Source: Halorussus sp. MSC15.2 | GTDB lineage: Archaea; Halobacteriota; Halobacteria; Halobacteriales; Haladaptataceae | Assembly (NCBI RefSeq): GCF_010747475.1 | Contig: NZ_VSLZ01000001.1 | Coordinates: 992,001-1,056,000 of the forward strand | Direction: 5' to 3' | Length of the DNA: 64,000 nucleotides | In this document: piece after piece, positions 43,802-52,715 of the stretch | Numbering within the stretch: position 1 is the first letter of the stretch | Layout: every line of letters starts with the position of its first letter | Translations under genes and position numbers: made by a program | Notes under the pieces: generated by a model | Database searches by the model: none | Told to the model about the DNA's origin: nothing | Seen by the model: the letters and a program-made list of their open reading frames with translations, nothing else

Positions 43802-45976
43802 ATGGGTTCGTGTATCATCTGCGGGGCTCCTGCCGACGGCGCTATTTGCCAGAGCCACGAGCAGGACGTCCTCTTCGAGTTCACCGGCAACCACCCGAAT
43901 CAACTGACGTCGGGTCGGTACTACAAAGGAACCGTCGACGGCTTCGCCGAGTTCGGCGTCTTCGTCAACGTCGGCGACCGAGTCACTGGTCTGCTCCACA
44001 AGAGCGAACTCGACCAGCGACTCGAATCGCTCGACTGGGACGAGGGCGACGAGGTGTTCGTACAGGTCACCGGCGTGCGAGACAACGGAAACGTGGACCT
44101 CGGTTGGTCCATCCGCCAGTCCGAACGCGAGTTCCGAGGGAAGCTCATCGACGACCCCGAACAGGGTGCGGTTCTCCCCGAGGACGCCGAGGCGAGCGAC
44201 GACAACGACGACCAGCAAGCGACGACCGACGGCGCGGGGACGGTAGACCCTGCGACCGAGCGAGACGCAGAGTCCGACACCCGGTCGCAGACGGACTCCG
44301 CGTCCGAGTCGGAGGCGGACTCCGAGTCGGAGATAGAATCCGAATCTGAGTCCGAATCCGAATCTGAGTCCGAATCCGACGCGGAAACGACGTCCGAGCC
44401 TGAACCGGTCACCGAAGACGAATCGGAGTCCGACGAGGAGTCCCCCGCAGACTCCGGGCCGTCCCGCGTCGAAATCGATAGTCTCAGCGACCGCGTGAAC
44501 GACGAGGTTCGCATCGAGGGCGAAATCGTCGGCGCGCGCCAGACCAGCGGTCCGACCGTCTTCGAGGTCCGCGACGAGACCGCGACGGTCGATTGCGCCG
44601 CGTTCGTCGAGGCGGGCGTCCGTGCCTACCCCGAAGTCGAGACGGGCGACCTCGTCCGACTCGACGGCGTCGTCGAACTCCGGAACAACGAGTTGCAGGT
44701 CGAGACCGACGACCTCGTGAAACTGGAGGGCGACGAGCGCGAGACCGTCGAGACTCGCCTCGAAGACGCGCTGCGCGCCGAGGCCCGACCCGACGACGTG
44801 GACCTGCTGGCCGACCACGAGTCGGTCACCGCGGTCCGCGACCGCATCCGCGACGCGGCCGAGGAGATTCGCCGCGCGGTCATGGAGTCCCGCCCGGTCA
44901 TCGTCCGGCACAACGCCACCGCCGACGGCTACGTCGCCGGTGCGGCCATCGAGCGCGCGGTCCTGCCGCTGGTCCGCGACGAACACGCCAAGAGCGACGC
45001 CGAGTACCACTTCTTCGACCGGCGACCGCTCGAAGACGGCGACTACGACATGGCCGACGCGACCAAGGACGTGACGACGATGCTCGACAACCGGGAGCGC
45101 CACGACGAGAAACTCCCGCTGTTCGTCGTCGTCTCGGCCGGAAGCACCGAGGAGTCCGGCGACGGATTCGAACTCCTCGACATCTACGACGCTCCCCGAA
45201 TCGTCGTGGACGCGACGTACCCCGACGAGGACGTGGCCGACCTCGCCGACGTGGCGGTCAACCCGTACCTCGAAGGGAGCGAGGCGGACGACCTCACCGT
45301 CGGCGTCCTCGGCGCGAACGTCGCCGCCCACGTCAACGCCGACGTGCGCGACGACATCTCGCACCTCCCGGCAGTCAGCTACTGGGAGGACACTCCCGAG
45401 GCGTACACCGACCTCGCGACCGAGGCGGGCTACGATGAGGACCACACCACCGCGCTCCGCGAGGCGGTCGCGCTGGAGGCGTACTACCAGTCCTACGAGG
45501 ACAAGCGCGAACTCATCACCGACCTCCTCTTCGAGCACGAGAAGCGCGACCTCGCCGAACACGTCGGCGAGCAGTTCCGCGAGAAGCTCCAGACCGAACT
45601 CGACACCGTGGAACCGAACCTCTCGGTCCGCGGCGAGAACGGCGTCTCGTTCACCGTCCTCGACACCGAGGCGTTCACCCACCGGTTCGACTTCCCGCCG
45701 ACGGCGCTCCTGCTGGACGCCATCCACCGGCAGGAACTCGGCGCGGAGGGCGCGCCCGGCGACGACCACGTCACCCTCGGCGTGGACGAAGACGAGATTC
45801 ACGTCCGGAGCGACGGCCGGGTCAACGCCCGCGACATCGCCGCGGCGGCCAGCGAGACGGCCGAGAACGCGGGCATCTCGGCGAAGGGCACCCGCGACGG
45901 CGCAATCGAGTTCCTCTCGGGTGAGCGCGACGACGCGCTCGACGCCGTGGTCGGGGCCATCAGCGAGCAGTTGTAG
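43802..45976 (+). CDS. Archaeal RecJ-like (COG1107-type) protein with degenerate DHH motifs
   Basis: The 724-residue protein has an N-terminal zinc element (CIICGAPADGAICQSH), an S1 domain (LTSGRYYKGTVDGFAEFGVFVNVGDRVTGLLHKSEL, about residues 38-70), an acidic Ser/Glu-rich linker (about 130-215), an OB-fold (about 220-300) and a DHH/DHHA1-like region. In active DHH phosphoesterases the first motif is like HADADG, but here it is His370-Asn-Ala-Thr-Ala-Asp-Gly. The DnGS motif reads SAGS at 445, and the DHH triad reads DAT at 470-472. Most metal ligands are therefore gone, and it is probably a nucleic-acid-binding pseudo-nuclease. It is usually annotated as a single-strand nuclease relative. Confidence 0.82.
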   Translation: MGSCIICGAPADGAICQSHEQDVLFEFTGNHPNQLTSGRYYKGTVDGFAEFGVFVNVGDRVTGLLHKSELDQRLESLDWDEGDEVFVQVTGVRDNGNVDLGWSIRQSEREFRGKLIDDPEQGAVLPEDAEASDDNDDQQATTDGAGTVDPATERDAESDTRSQTDSASESEADSESEIESESESESESESESDAETTSEPEPVTEDESESDEESPADSGPSRVEIDSLSDRVNDEVRIEGEIVGARQTSGPTVFEVRDETATVDCAAFVEAGVRAYPEVETGDLVRLDGVVELRNNELQVETDDLVKLEGDERETVETRLEDALRAEARPDDVDLLADHESVTAVRDRIRDAAEEIRRAVMESRPVIVRHNATADGYVAGAAIERAVLPLVRDEHAKSDAEYHFFDRRPLEDGDYDMADATKDVTTMLDNRERHDEKLPLFVVVSAGSTEESGDGFELLDIYDAPRIVVDATYPDEDVADLADVAVNPYLEGSEADDLTVGVLGANVAAHVNADVRDDISHLPAVSYWEDTPEAYTDLATEAGYDEDHTTALREAVALEAYYQSYEDKRELITDLLFEHEKRDLAEHVGEQFREKLQTELDTVEPNLSVRGENGVSFTVLDTEAFTHRFDFPPTALLLDAIHRQELGAEGAPGDDHVTLGVDEDEIHVRSDGRVNARDIAAAASETAENAGISAKGTRDGAIEFLSGERDDALDAVVGAISEQL

Positions 45977-46065
45977 AACGGCCGTAATCGATTCTTCTTT
46001 CGTCGGTGTTATCGCTCCGTAGCGGCGCCTCCGGTTCGGGAATCGGTCGTCGCTATCCCTCCGTC

Positions 46066-47391
46066 CTACCGCTCTTCCTCGGGGGCGGACGCTCCGACCG
46101 ACTCCATTTCCGGCAGGTCTGCCAGCGGCACTCCCCACGCCGCGACCGCTCCGCCGCCGACTAGCACGAGCGCACCGAGCGCCGCCAGCATCGCCGGGAG
46201 CGCCGACACCGCCAGCGCGCCGGCGACGATTTTGAGCGGTGCGACCGCGACCGAACGGAGCATCGAGACGGTGCTCAGGACCGACGCCCGACCGCGCGAC
46301 CGGATTTCGTCGTTGATGTGGCCGTCGGCGAGCGGTCGGGAGGTGGCCGACAGCGCCCGAAGGAGGAAGAACAGCGGGAGCGCGAGCCACGGTTCTGCAA
46401 GGACCGCGAGCAGGCCGCCCGCCGCGAGGACGGGGACGACCCGGAACCACGTCGAGACGCCGACAACCGCCTCCAGTCGGCCGGTCTGGCTCGCGGCGGC
46501 GGCCGAGACCAGCGTCAGACCCGCGTATACAGCGCCGAGTCGGGCGGGGTCGATGCCCAACACGTCCACGCTCACGGGCTGGACGAACAGGAGCGCCGAC
46601 GAGACGACACCGAGGAACAGCGCGGTGTAGGCGACGAACGACCGGAGTCCCGGCCGCGCGAACTCCGTCCGGGTGACGGTGACGGCCTCCGAGACGGTGA
46701 GGTAATCGGCCGTGTCGCTCGCAGAGCGGTTCCGGCTTTCTTCGGAGACCGCTTCTCTTCTCCCGGACCTCGCCTCGTTCCCCCGCGCCCGCCGCGACGG
46801 CACGGCGGCGAGTAGCAGGACGACGCCCGCGAGTAGCGCGGCGGCGTCGAGCGCCCACGGCAGGAGGCGGCTGACGGCGTACGCTCGACTCCCGACGAGC
46901 GCCGCGCCCGCCTGCCCCGCGAGACCGAGCGCGCGGGCGTGGCCGGAGACCCGCGCGAACTCGGTCTCGGCGTCCTCGTCGGCCAGCACCTCGTAGAGCC
47001 ACGCGTCCGACGCGCCCGACGAGAACGTCGCGCCGACCGCCCGGACGACCACGGCCGCGAGGAACGCCGGGAACGAGTGGGCGAGCGCGTACCCCACAGC
47101 ACCGAGCGCTCCCAACGCGTTGGCGACGGCGAGACCGTTCCGGCGGCCGACGCGGTCGGCGAGGTAGCCCGTCGGAAACTCGAATCCGAGGACCGCCACG
47201 GTGTAGGTGGCCTCCAGCAGGCCGAACTGCGCCAGCGAGAGACCCCGCGACTGATAGAAGACGACGTAGATGGGCACCGTGAACGCCAGCGACCGCGAGA
47301 GGACATAACAGTAGAAGACGAGGACGGGACGCGACGGGAGGCGCTCTTCGACGGACTCGCGGATTCCTCGTCCCCGGGTACGTCTCGACAT
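46066..47391 (-). CDS. MFS transporter
   Basis: The roughly 440-residue protein has about 12 hydrophobic segments and the MFS signatures: GYLADRVGRRNGLAVAN in the loop after helix 2 (the RxGRR motif) and FARVSGHARALGLAG. It appears to be a DHA1-type drug or metabolite exporter; the substrate is not evident. The start is ATG 47391. The TTG at 47403, 12 nt further out, would extend the same frame but falls inside a palindrome. Its TATA-like box is catatcg on this strand (47415-47421), with an 18-bp palindrome between box and start codon. Confidence 0.9.
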   Translation of the reverse strand: MSRRTRGRGIRESVEERLPSRPVLVFYCYVLSRSLAFTVPIYVVFYQSRGLSLAQFGLLEATYTVAVLGFEFPTGYLADRVGRRNGLAVANALGALGAVGYALAHSFPAFLAAVVVRAVGATFSSGASDAWLYEVLADEDAETEFARVSGHARALGLAGQAGAALVGSRAYAVSRLLPWALDAAALLAGVVLLLAAVPSRRARGNEARSGRREAVSEESRNRSASDTADYLTVSEAVTVTRTEFARPGLRSFVAYTALFLGVVSSALLFVQPVSVDVLGIDPARLGAVYAGLTLVSAAAASQTGRLEAVVGVSTWFRVVPVLAAGGLLAVLAEPWLALPLFFLLRALSATSRPLADGHINDEIRSRGRASVLSTVSMLRSVAVAPLKIVAGALAVSALPAMLAALGALVLVGGGAVAAWGVPLADLPEMESVGASAPEEER

Positions 47392-47394
47392 GTG

Positions 47395-47412
47395 GTGTGA
47401 CAATTGTCACAC
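47395..47412. promoter_or_regulatory. Perfect 18-bp palindrome over the MFS promoter
   Basis: GTGTGACAATTGTCACAC is identical to its reverse complement over 18 bp. It lies between the TATA-like box (47415-47421) and ATG 47391, so a bound protein would cover the transcription start. It is the most precise operator-like sequence in the window. It also lies 123 nt before the divergent PAP2-like gene. Confidence 0.65.
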
Positions 47413-47534
47413 AACGATATGAGAGTTGTTCGAGACGTGATACCATCACATTCGGTGCTTCGCGGTGGCCCTTCCACGGTCGCAGTCGCCGACTGCCACC
47501 GCGGTTTTCCCACGCGACGGCGTAGGGTCGCGGT

Positions 47535-48173
47535 ATGAGCGCGCTCGATACGGCGATGCGGTTCTACCCCTACGTCTTCCACCCGGGCGTGATGGTCGGC
47601 GCGGGGGCGCTCGTGGTGATTCATCACGAGTGGGCGCGCAAAGACGCCGATTGGTCGGCGCTCTGGCGGCGTTTCGGCGCGTTCCTCGCCGCGGGCGTCC
47701 TCTCGCTCGCGCCGACGCTGGCGTACGTCCTCGTCACGGGTCAGGGTCTCTACGAGGTGACGAAGGGCAACGTCTGGCAGGTGGACGCGCTGGTCGGGGT
47801 CGGCGTCTTCGTCACGGCGGGCGCGACGTGGTTCGTCTGGCACCGCTACGACTGGGGGTCGCTGGTTCCGGGGTATCTGGAGGCGCTCGTCCTCGTGACG
47901 ATTCCCTACGTCGCGCTCTCTCCGTTCTGGAACCTCTCTGGTCACGTCACCATGGCGCTGATGCCGACGCTCTACCTGACGCTGGTGGACCGCACGTTCT
48001 GGCCGACGCTGGCGATTCCGGTGGTCATGGTGCCGAACCGACTGTACCTGAACGCTCACACGCCGGTCCAGACGGTCGGCGCGTTTCTGCTGACCGCGGT
48101 GCTGGTCGTCGGTGCGTTCTGGATGCAGACCGGCGGGAGGTTGCGCACGGAACCCGAGTCGGCGGCGTCGTGA
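47535..48173 (+). CDS. PAP2-like membrane phosphatase
   Basis: The 212-residue protein has about six hydrophobic segments. The region SGHVTMALMPTLYLTLVD and later NRLYLNAHTPVQTVGA resembles motifs II and III of type 2 phosphatidic-acid phosphatases (SGH and R-x5-H-x3-D/Q). Motif I is unclear, so activity is uncertain. It would act at or near the membrane on lipid phosphates. It is divergent from the MFS gene, so both may answer to the shared palindrome region. Confidence 0.68.
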   Translation: MSALDTAMRFYPYVFHPGVMVGAGALVVIHHEWARKDADWSALWRRFGAFLAAGVLSLAPTLAYVLVTGQGLYEVTKGNVWQVDALVGVGVFVTAGATWFVWHRYDWGSLVPGYLEALVLVTIPYVALSPFWNLSGHVTMALMPTLYLTLVDRTFWPTLAIPVVMVPNRLYLNAHTPVQTVGAFLLTAVLVVGAFWMQTGGRLRTEPESAAS

Positions 48174-48246
48174 CGCCTCCGGAAACTCCTTCGGGAGGAC
48201 AAAGGGGCCGGTCGCTCGCGTTTACGTGGTCGTCTGGGCGGGCGAC

Positions 48247-48278
48247 TATTCGGGTGAGCCGTCAGGCGAACCCGAATA
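48247..48278. repeat. 9-bp inverted repeat with 14-nt loop
   Basis: tattcgggt (48247-48255) and acccgaata (48270-48278) are perfect inverted copies. The pair lies 74 nt past the PAP2-like stop in the gene-free stretch 48174-48445. A transcript hairpin or small operator are both possible. Confidence 0.4.
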
Positions 48279-48445
48279 TCCCGGCCAGCGACCGCGAGCG
48301 ACCGGGGGCTTTCTAACCTCACCCCTCCGCAAAGCCGGTGACTCTTCGAGAATTACCCTTCCCGAGATACAGCGTAGTTACACGTCGTTAGTCGCGTAGT
48401 CGTAGACGACACCCTTATCCCGCCCAACCGACCAAATACCACGTA

Positions 48446-50101
48446 ATGAGTACCGAGACGCCGGACGCCACCGAGACCGAGGCGTTCGAGCGAGTCTGCG
48501 AGGACCTCGTCGAGCGTATCCTCGACGGTGACGTGGAGCGCGACGACCTCGAGAGCGTGAAGCTGGAAGTCTGTTCGGAGCACTCCTCGCCGAAGGTCCC
48601 CAAGAACTCGGAACTGCTCGACTACGCGCCGGACGAGCGCCGCGAGGACCTGCAGGAGGTCCTCCAGAACAAGCCCGTCCGGACCGCCTCGGGCGTCTCG
48701 CCGGTCGCCATCATGACCAGCCCGCACCAGTGCCCCCACGGCAAGTGCCTCTACTGTCCGGGCGGTCCCGGGTCGGAGTTCTCCTCCTCGCAGAGCTACA
48801 CCGGCCACGAACCCGCCGCCGCGCGCGGCGTGCAGAACGATTACGACCCCTACGGGCAGGTCACGCTCCGCCTCGAACAACTGCGCGAAATCGGCCACCC
48901 CGTGGACAAGGTCGAACTCATCCTGATGGGCGGGACGATGACCGCGCGTTCCCACGACTATCAGGAGTGGTTCGTCAAGCGCGCGCTGGAGGCGATGAAC
49001 GACTACGACACCGGCAAGGAACCCGACCCCGCCGAGGGTGAGAGCTTCGCGCAGGACCCCGAAGACGTGGACTTCCGCTACCTCGAAGACGTCATCGCCG
49101 AGAACGAGACGAACGACATCCGGAACATCGGGACCACCTTCGAGACCAAGCCCGACTGGTGTGACCCCGAGCAGATAGACCGGATGCTCGACCTCGGCGG
49201 CACGAAGGTCGAGGTGGGCGTCCAGACCACCTACGAGCGCATCAACCGCGAGATGCACCGCGGCCACGGCGTACAGGCCTCCATCGACGCCAATCGCCGC
49301 CTGCGCGACGCCGCGTTCAAGGTCGGCTTCCACATGATGCCCGGCCAACCCGGGATGAGCCAAGAGATGTGTCTGGAGGACTTCCGCCGCCTGTTCGAGG
49401 ACGAGAAGTGGAAGCCCGACTACCTCAAAATCTACCCGACGCTCGTGGTCCGGGGCACCGCGACCTACGACTGGTGGCACCGCGACGAGTACGAACCGCT
49501 CCAGAACGAGGAGGCCGCCGAACTCGTCGCCGAAATCAAGTCGATGATTCCGAAGTACACCCGCCTCCAGCGCGTCCAACGGGACATCCCCGCGGACTTC
49601 ATCGACGCCGGGGTGTGGAAGTCGAACCTCCGCCAACTCGCCCGCCAGAAGATGGAGGACCACGGCTGGACCTGCGACTGCATCCGGTGTCGCGAGGTGG
49701 GGATGAACGACGAGGACCCCGAGAACGTCGAGTTGGACGTGATGACCTACGAGGCCGCCGGGGGAACCGAACACTTCATCAGCTACGAGGACCCCGACAA
49801 GGACCTCCTGATAGGATTCTGTCGCCTCCGCGAACCCGGAAACCCGGTCCGGCGCGAACTCGAAAACGCCGCGCTCGTCCGCGAACTCCACGTCTACGGC
49901 CCGATGGTCGAAGTCGGCGACCAGAGCCACGACTGGCAGCACAAGGGGTACGGGAAGAGGCTCCTCCGCAAGGCCGAGGAGATGGCCGGAGACGCGGGCT
50001 ACGACAAGGTCAGCGTCATCTCGGGCATCGGCGCGCGGGAGTACTACCGCGAGAAACTCGGCTACCATCAGGACGGCCCGTACGTCAGCAAGCGACTGTG
50101 A
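48446..50101 (+). CDS. elp3: tRNA uridine(34) acetyltransferase / radical SAM Elp3
   Basis: The 551-residue protein has an N-terminal radical-SAM domain with the Elp3-type cysteine motif CPHGKCLYCPGGPG (Cys around residue 95) and a C-terminal GNAT acetyltransferase (LENAALVRELHVYGPMVEVGDQSHDWQHKGYGKRLLRKAEEMA). Archaeal Elp3 acts alone on wobble uridine in tRNA to make 5-carboxymethyl derivatives. TATA-like cttatcccg is 30 nt upstream of ATG 48446. It is a single gene in this location. Confidence 0.95.
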   Translation: MSTETPDATETEAFERVCEDLVERILDGDVERDDLESVKLEVCSEHSSPKVPKNSELLDYAPDERREDLQEVLQNKPVRTASGVSPVAIMTSPHQCPHGKCLYCPGGPGSEFSSSQSYTGHEPAAARGVQNDYDPYGQVTLRLEQLREIGHPVDKVELILMGGTMTARSHDYQEWFVKRALEAMNDYDTGKEPDPAEGESFAQDPEDVDFRYLEDVIAENETNDIRNIGTTFETKPDWCDPEQIDRMLDLGGTKVEVGVQTTYERINREMHRGHGVQASIDANRRLRDAAFKVGFHMMPGQPGMSQEMCLEDFRRLFEDEKWKPDYLKIYPTLVVRGTATYDWWHRDEYEPLQNEEAAELVAEIKSMIPKYTRLQRVQRDIPADFIDAGVWKSNLRQLARQKMEDHGWTCDCIRCREVGMNDEDPENVELDVMTYEAAGGTEHFISYEDPDKDLLIGFCRLREPGNPVRRELENAALVRELHVYGPMVEVGDQSHDWQHKGYGKRLLRKAEEMAGDAGYDKVSVISGIGAREYYREKLGYHQDGPYVSKRL

Positions 50102-50197
50102 ACGCCGAGGCGGACGACTCTACCGGTTCCACCACCGGGAGTACCGGCGATTTTATACGTCTGCTGTCTCGTTATCGGTCATACCCGTGAGTAAGAG

Positions 50198-50818
50198 ATG
50201 AGCAACGCACCCCCCGCGGAGGAGTCGCAGGATATCCTCGAACGACTGTTCCGTAGCGGTCGCACGAACGCCCTCCTCGCGTGGTTTCTGGTCGGCGTGC
50301 TCGCGCTGGTGTTCGTCGAGAGCGTACTGGACTTCGACCTCCTGTGGATGGCGTTCGTCGCTGCGGCGGGCCTCCTCGTCCTCGTTCCGCCGCTCGCGTA
50401 CCGCGACTGGCGCGTGATGCTGCCGTGGGAGTTGCTCGCGCTGGCGCTCCTGCCGATTCTCGTCCGCGGACTGTTCGGGGGCGAACTCAGCCTGTTCGCG
50501 TACTACCTCTCTGTCGCCGGACTCGCGCTGGTCGTGACCGTGGAACTCCACATGTTCACGACGCTGAACGTGACCCACTGGTTCGCGGTCGTGTTCGTCG
50601 TCATGACCACGATGGGGTCGGTCGCGGCGTGGGCCATCGTCCGGTGGAACCTCGACCGGACGTTCGGCACGTCGTACCTCTCGTCGAACGACGCGCTGAT
50701 GACCGAGTTCGTCTGGGTGACGGCGGCCGGGTTCGCGGCGGGCGTCCTGTTCGACGCGTACTTCAGGCGACGCGACCGTCAACTCTGGCGGGCCATCAAC
50801 TGGGTGATTCGCCGATGA
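50198..50818 (+). CDS. Membrane protein, first of a coupled pair
   Basis: The 206-residue protein has about five to six hydrophobic segments after a polar N-terminus (RLFRSGRTNALLAWFLVGVLALVFVES...). The C-terminus is basic (RRRDRQLWRAINWVIRR). It ends with ATGA overlapping the start of the next gene by 4 nt, so the two are translationally coupled and likely form one complex. I do not recognise a family. Confidence 0.75.
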   Translation: MSNAPPAEESQDILERLFRSGRTNALLAWFLVGVLALVFVESVLDFDLLWMAFVAAAGLLVLVPPLAYRDWRVMLPWELLALALLPILVRGLFGGELSLFAYYLSVAGLALVVTVELHMFTTLNVTHWFAVVFVVMTTMGSVAAWAIVRWNLDRTFGTSYLSSNDALMTEFVWVTAAGFAAGVLFDAYFRRRDRQLWRAINWVIRR

Positions 50819-51444
50819 TGCTCCTCCCCCGCCCCTCGACGGTGAACCAGCGACGAATCACGCGAGCCATGCAGGCCGTGTTGCTCGCCGTCGTCGTCTA
50901 CGGCGTCGCCGCCGGCCAACCGAAGGCCATCGTCAACGGGAGCATCGCGCTCCTGATAACGACGCTGCCCGCGGTCCTCGAACGCAACTACGAGATTCCG
51001 CTGGACCCGTGGCTCGGGTTGTGGATAACGACCGCCGTCTTCCTCCACACGCTCGGGTCGGCCGGACTGTACGCACAGATAGGCTGGTGGGACCACCTCA
51101 CCCACGCCTTCTCGGCGTCGCTGGCCGCGGCGGCCGGGTACATCACCGCCCGGTCGCTCGACCTCCACAGCGACGACATCAGCATCCCGGCCCGGTTCGC
51201 GTTCGTCTACATCCTCGTGGTCGTGCTCTCGTTCGGCGTCGTCTGGGAACTGTTCGAGTTCGCGCTGGACGTGGCGGCCGACGAGACCGGTCTCACGATG
51301 CCGCTGGCCCAGCACGGACTCGACGACACCATCCGGGACCTGATGTTCAACTCGCTGGGTGCGCTGATGGTCGCGTTCTTCGGACAGGTCCACCTCACCG
51401 GCGTCGCCGAGACGATACGAGAGGAGTTGTTCGCGCCGGAGTAA
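50815..51444 (+). CDS. Membrane protein, second of a coupled pair (DUF2238-like)
   Basis: The 209-residue protein has a basic N-terminus (MMLLPRPSTVNQRRITRAMQ) and about six hydrophobic segments. It contains WDHLTHAFSASLAAAAGYITARSL and GVVWELFEFALDVAADETGL, a pattern seen in YjdF/DUF2238 membrane proteins with conserved His and Glu residues facing the membrane interior. Start ATG 50815 or 50818 both fit; the first is in the ATGA overlap. Function unknown. Confidence 0.75.
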   Translation: MMLLPRPSTVNQRRITRAMQAVLLAVVVYGVAAGQPKAIVNGSIALLITTLPAVLERNYEIPLDPWLGLWITTAVFLHTLGSAGLYAQIGWWDHLTHAFSASLAAAAGYITARSLDLHSDDISIPARFAFVYILVVVLSFGVVWELFEFALDVAADETGLTMPLAQHGLDDTIRDLMFNSLGALMVAFFGQVHLTGVAETIREELFAPE

Positions 51445-51522
51445 CCCTCCCGCGGAACGGAGCGGGTGACGGCGCGCCCTCCCCGCCACTGTTCATTTAC
51501 TCGCGGACGCGGTAGCGAACGC

Positions 51523-52392
51523 ATGGAACTCACGCTGCTCGGGTCGGGCGGCGACTCCCAGACGCCGATGCCGACCTGCGACTGCCGGGTCTGCGAACCC
51601 GCCCGCGAGGAGGGCCTGCCCCACGCCAGATACGGGAACTCCACGCTCGTTCGCGACGCCGACGCCCTCGTGGACGCGCCCGAGTCCATCTGGGCGATGC
51701 TCAACCGCGAGCGAGTGATGGACCTCGACTACATCTTCGTCTCGCACCACCACGTGGACCACGTCGGCGGCCTGCGCGTCGTGCAGGCCATCGGGCGACC
51801 CGACTTCCCCCTCGAAGACTGGGACAACGAGGACCCCGTGACCGTGGTGATGAGCGAGACGACGTACGACCGCGTCGCCGAGTCGCTCGACATCGAGTCC
51901 CAGTACGACGACCGGGGCTACGCCGACTTCGAACTCGTGAGCGACGGCGAGCGGATGGCGCTCGGCGGCGGCGTCGAGGTGACGGGAATCGGCGCACCCC
52001 TCGACCCCGACGGACCGGCGGACGCCGCGATGAGCTACTGCTTCGAGAGGGACGGCGAGCGCGTCCTGATTTCGCCGGACGAGACGACGTTCCTCGACCT
52101 CTCGAAGGTCCCCGACGACCTCGACCTGTGGGTCAAGGAGTGTGGCATGTTCCGGGAGACGGGCGACGGCGAACCCATCATGACCGAGGAGTTGTGGGCC
52201 GAGGAGCGCGAGAGCCAGACTACCTTCGAACAGACGCTCGAACAGGTCCGGACCGTCGAACCCGACCGAACCGTCCTGACCGAAATCGAGGAGATATACC
52301 GCCGCCGCCCCGACGAGTACGCCGAACTCGCCGCACAGTACGATGACCTCGGCGTCGAGTTCGGTCGCGACGGCATGGCGATAGCGGTTTGA
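51523..52392 (+). CDS. MBL-fold metallohydrolase (PhnP/RNase Z-type)
   Basis: The 289-residue protein carries the metallo-beta-lactamase metal motif SHHHVDHVGGLRVVQ after LDYIFV and a later Asp in LISPDET. The Cys-rich start TPMPTCDCRVCEPAREEGLPHARYGNSTL with DALVDAP resembles PhnP-type phosphodiesterases. The C-terminal acidic helices follow. The likely reaction is phosphodiester hydrolysis of a small molecule, but the substrate is unknown. Confidence 0.85.
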   Translation: MELTLLGSGGDSQTPMPTCDCRVCEPAREEGLPHARYGNSTLVRDADALVDAPESIWAMLNRERVMDLDYIFVSHHHVDHVGGLRVVQAIGRPDFPLEDWDNEDPVTVVMSETTYDRVAESLDIESQYDDRGYADFELVSDGERMALGGGVEVTGIGAPLDPDGPADAAMSYCFERDGERVLISPDETTFLDLSKVPDDLDLWVKECGMFRETGDGEPIMTEELWAEERESQTTFEQTLEQVRTVEPDRTVLTEIEEIYRRRPDEYAELAAQYDDLGVEFGRDGMAIAV

Positions 52393-52715
52393 CTCACCAG
52401 TCGGTCCGTCGCGGCGACTCGGCAGTCGTCTTCGTTCCGTTCCACCGCATCGACTCGGCAGTCCTCCGTCACGCGGGCGACTTCGGTCGAGGCGATTCTC
52501 TCTGGAACCTCCGACGAGCGACTGCGTCCCCCGGTATCGTCGGTGGGTCGCTCGGCGGCGTGAGATAGGAACCAGCAAATACGGCCGGTAGTCCGTGGCC
52601 GCGCTAGTACTCGCCGAAACGCGACCTTAGTAACCCGTGGCGAGCGTTCCGTTCGACGAACGCCCTCGATATACGTTAGCACCCCACGGTGCGACGCGAG
52701 GGACGGAGACCATCC
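52393..52715. other. Gene-free stretch before the siroheme reductase
   Basis: About 320 nt with no plausible gene. It contains the TATA-like gatatacg (52669-52676) of the reductase gene and a small inverted repeat (gcgttc and gaacgc around 52645-52664). I see nothing else supportable. Confidence 0.55.

Noticed and set aside
44286-44400. A repetitive stretch that looks like a microsatellite or CRISPR
   Set aside because: It is coding: alternating Ser/Glu codons in the linker of the RecJ-like protein, with no spacers.
43784-47449. A 1221-codon open frame on the minus strand
   Set aside because: It is antisense to the RecJ-like gene and the MFS gene, has Arg/Val-rich shadow composition and no domain. 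Long antisense frames are expected at this GC content.
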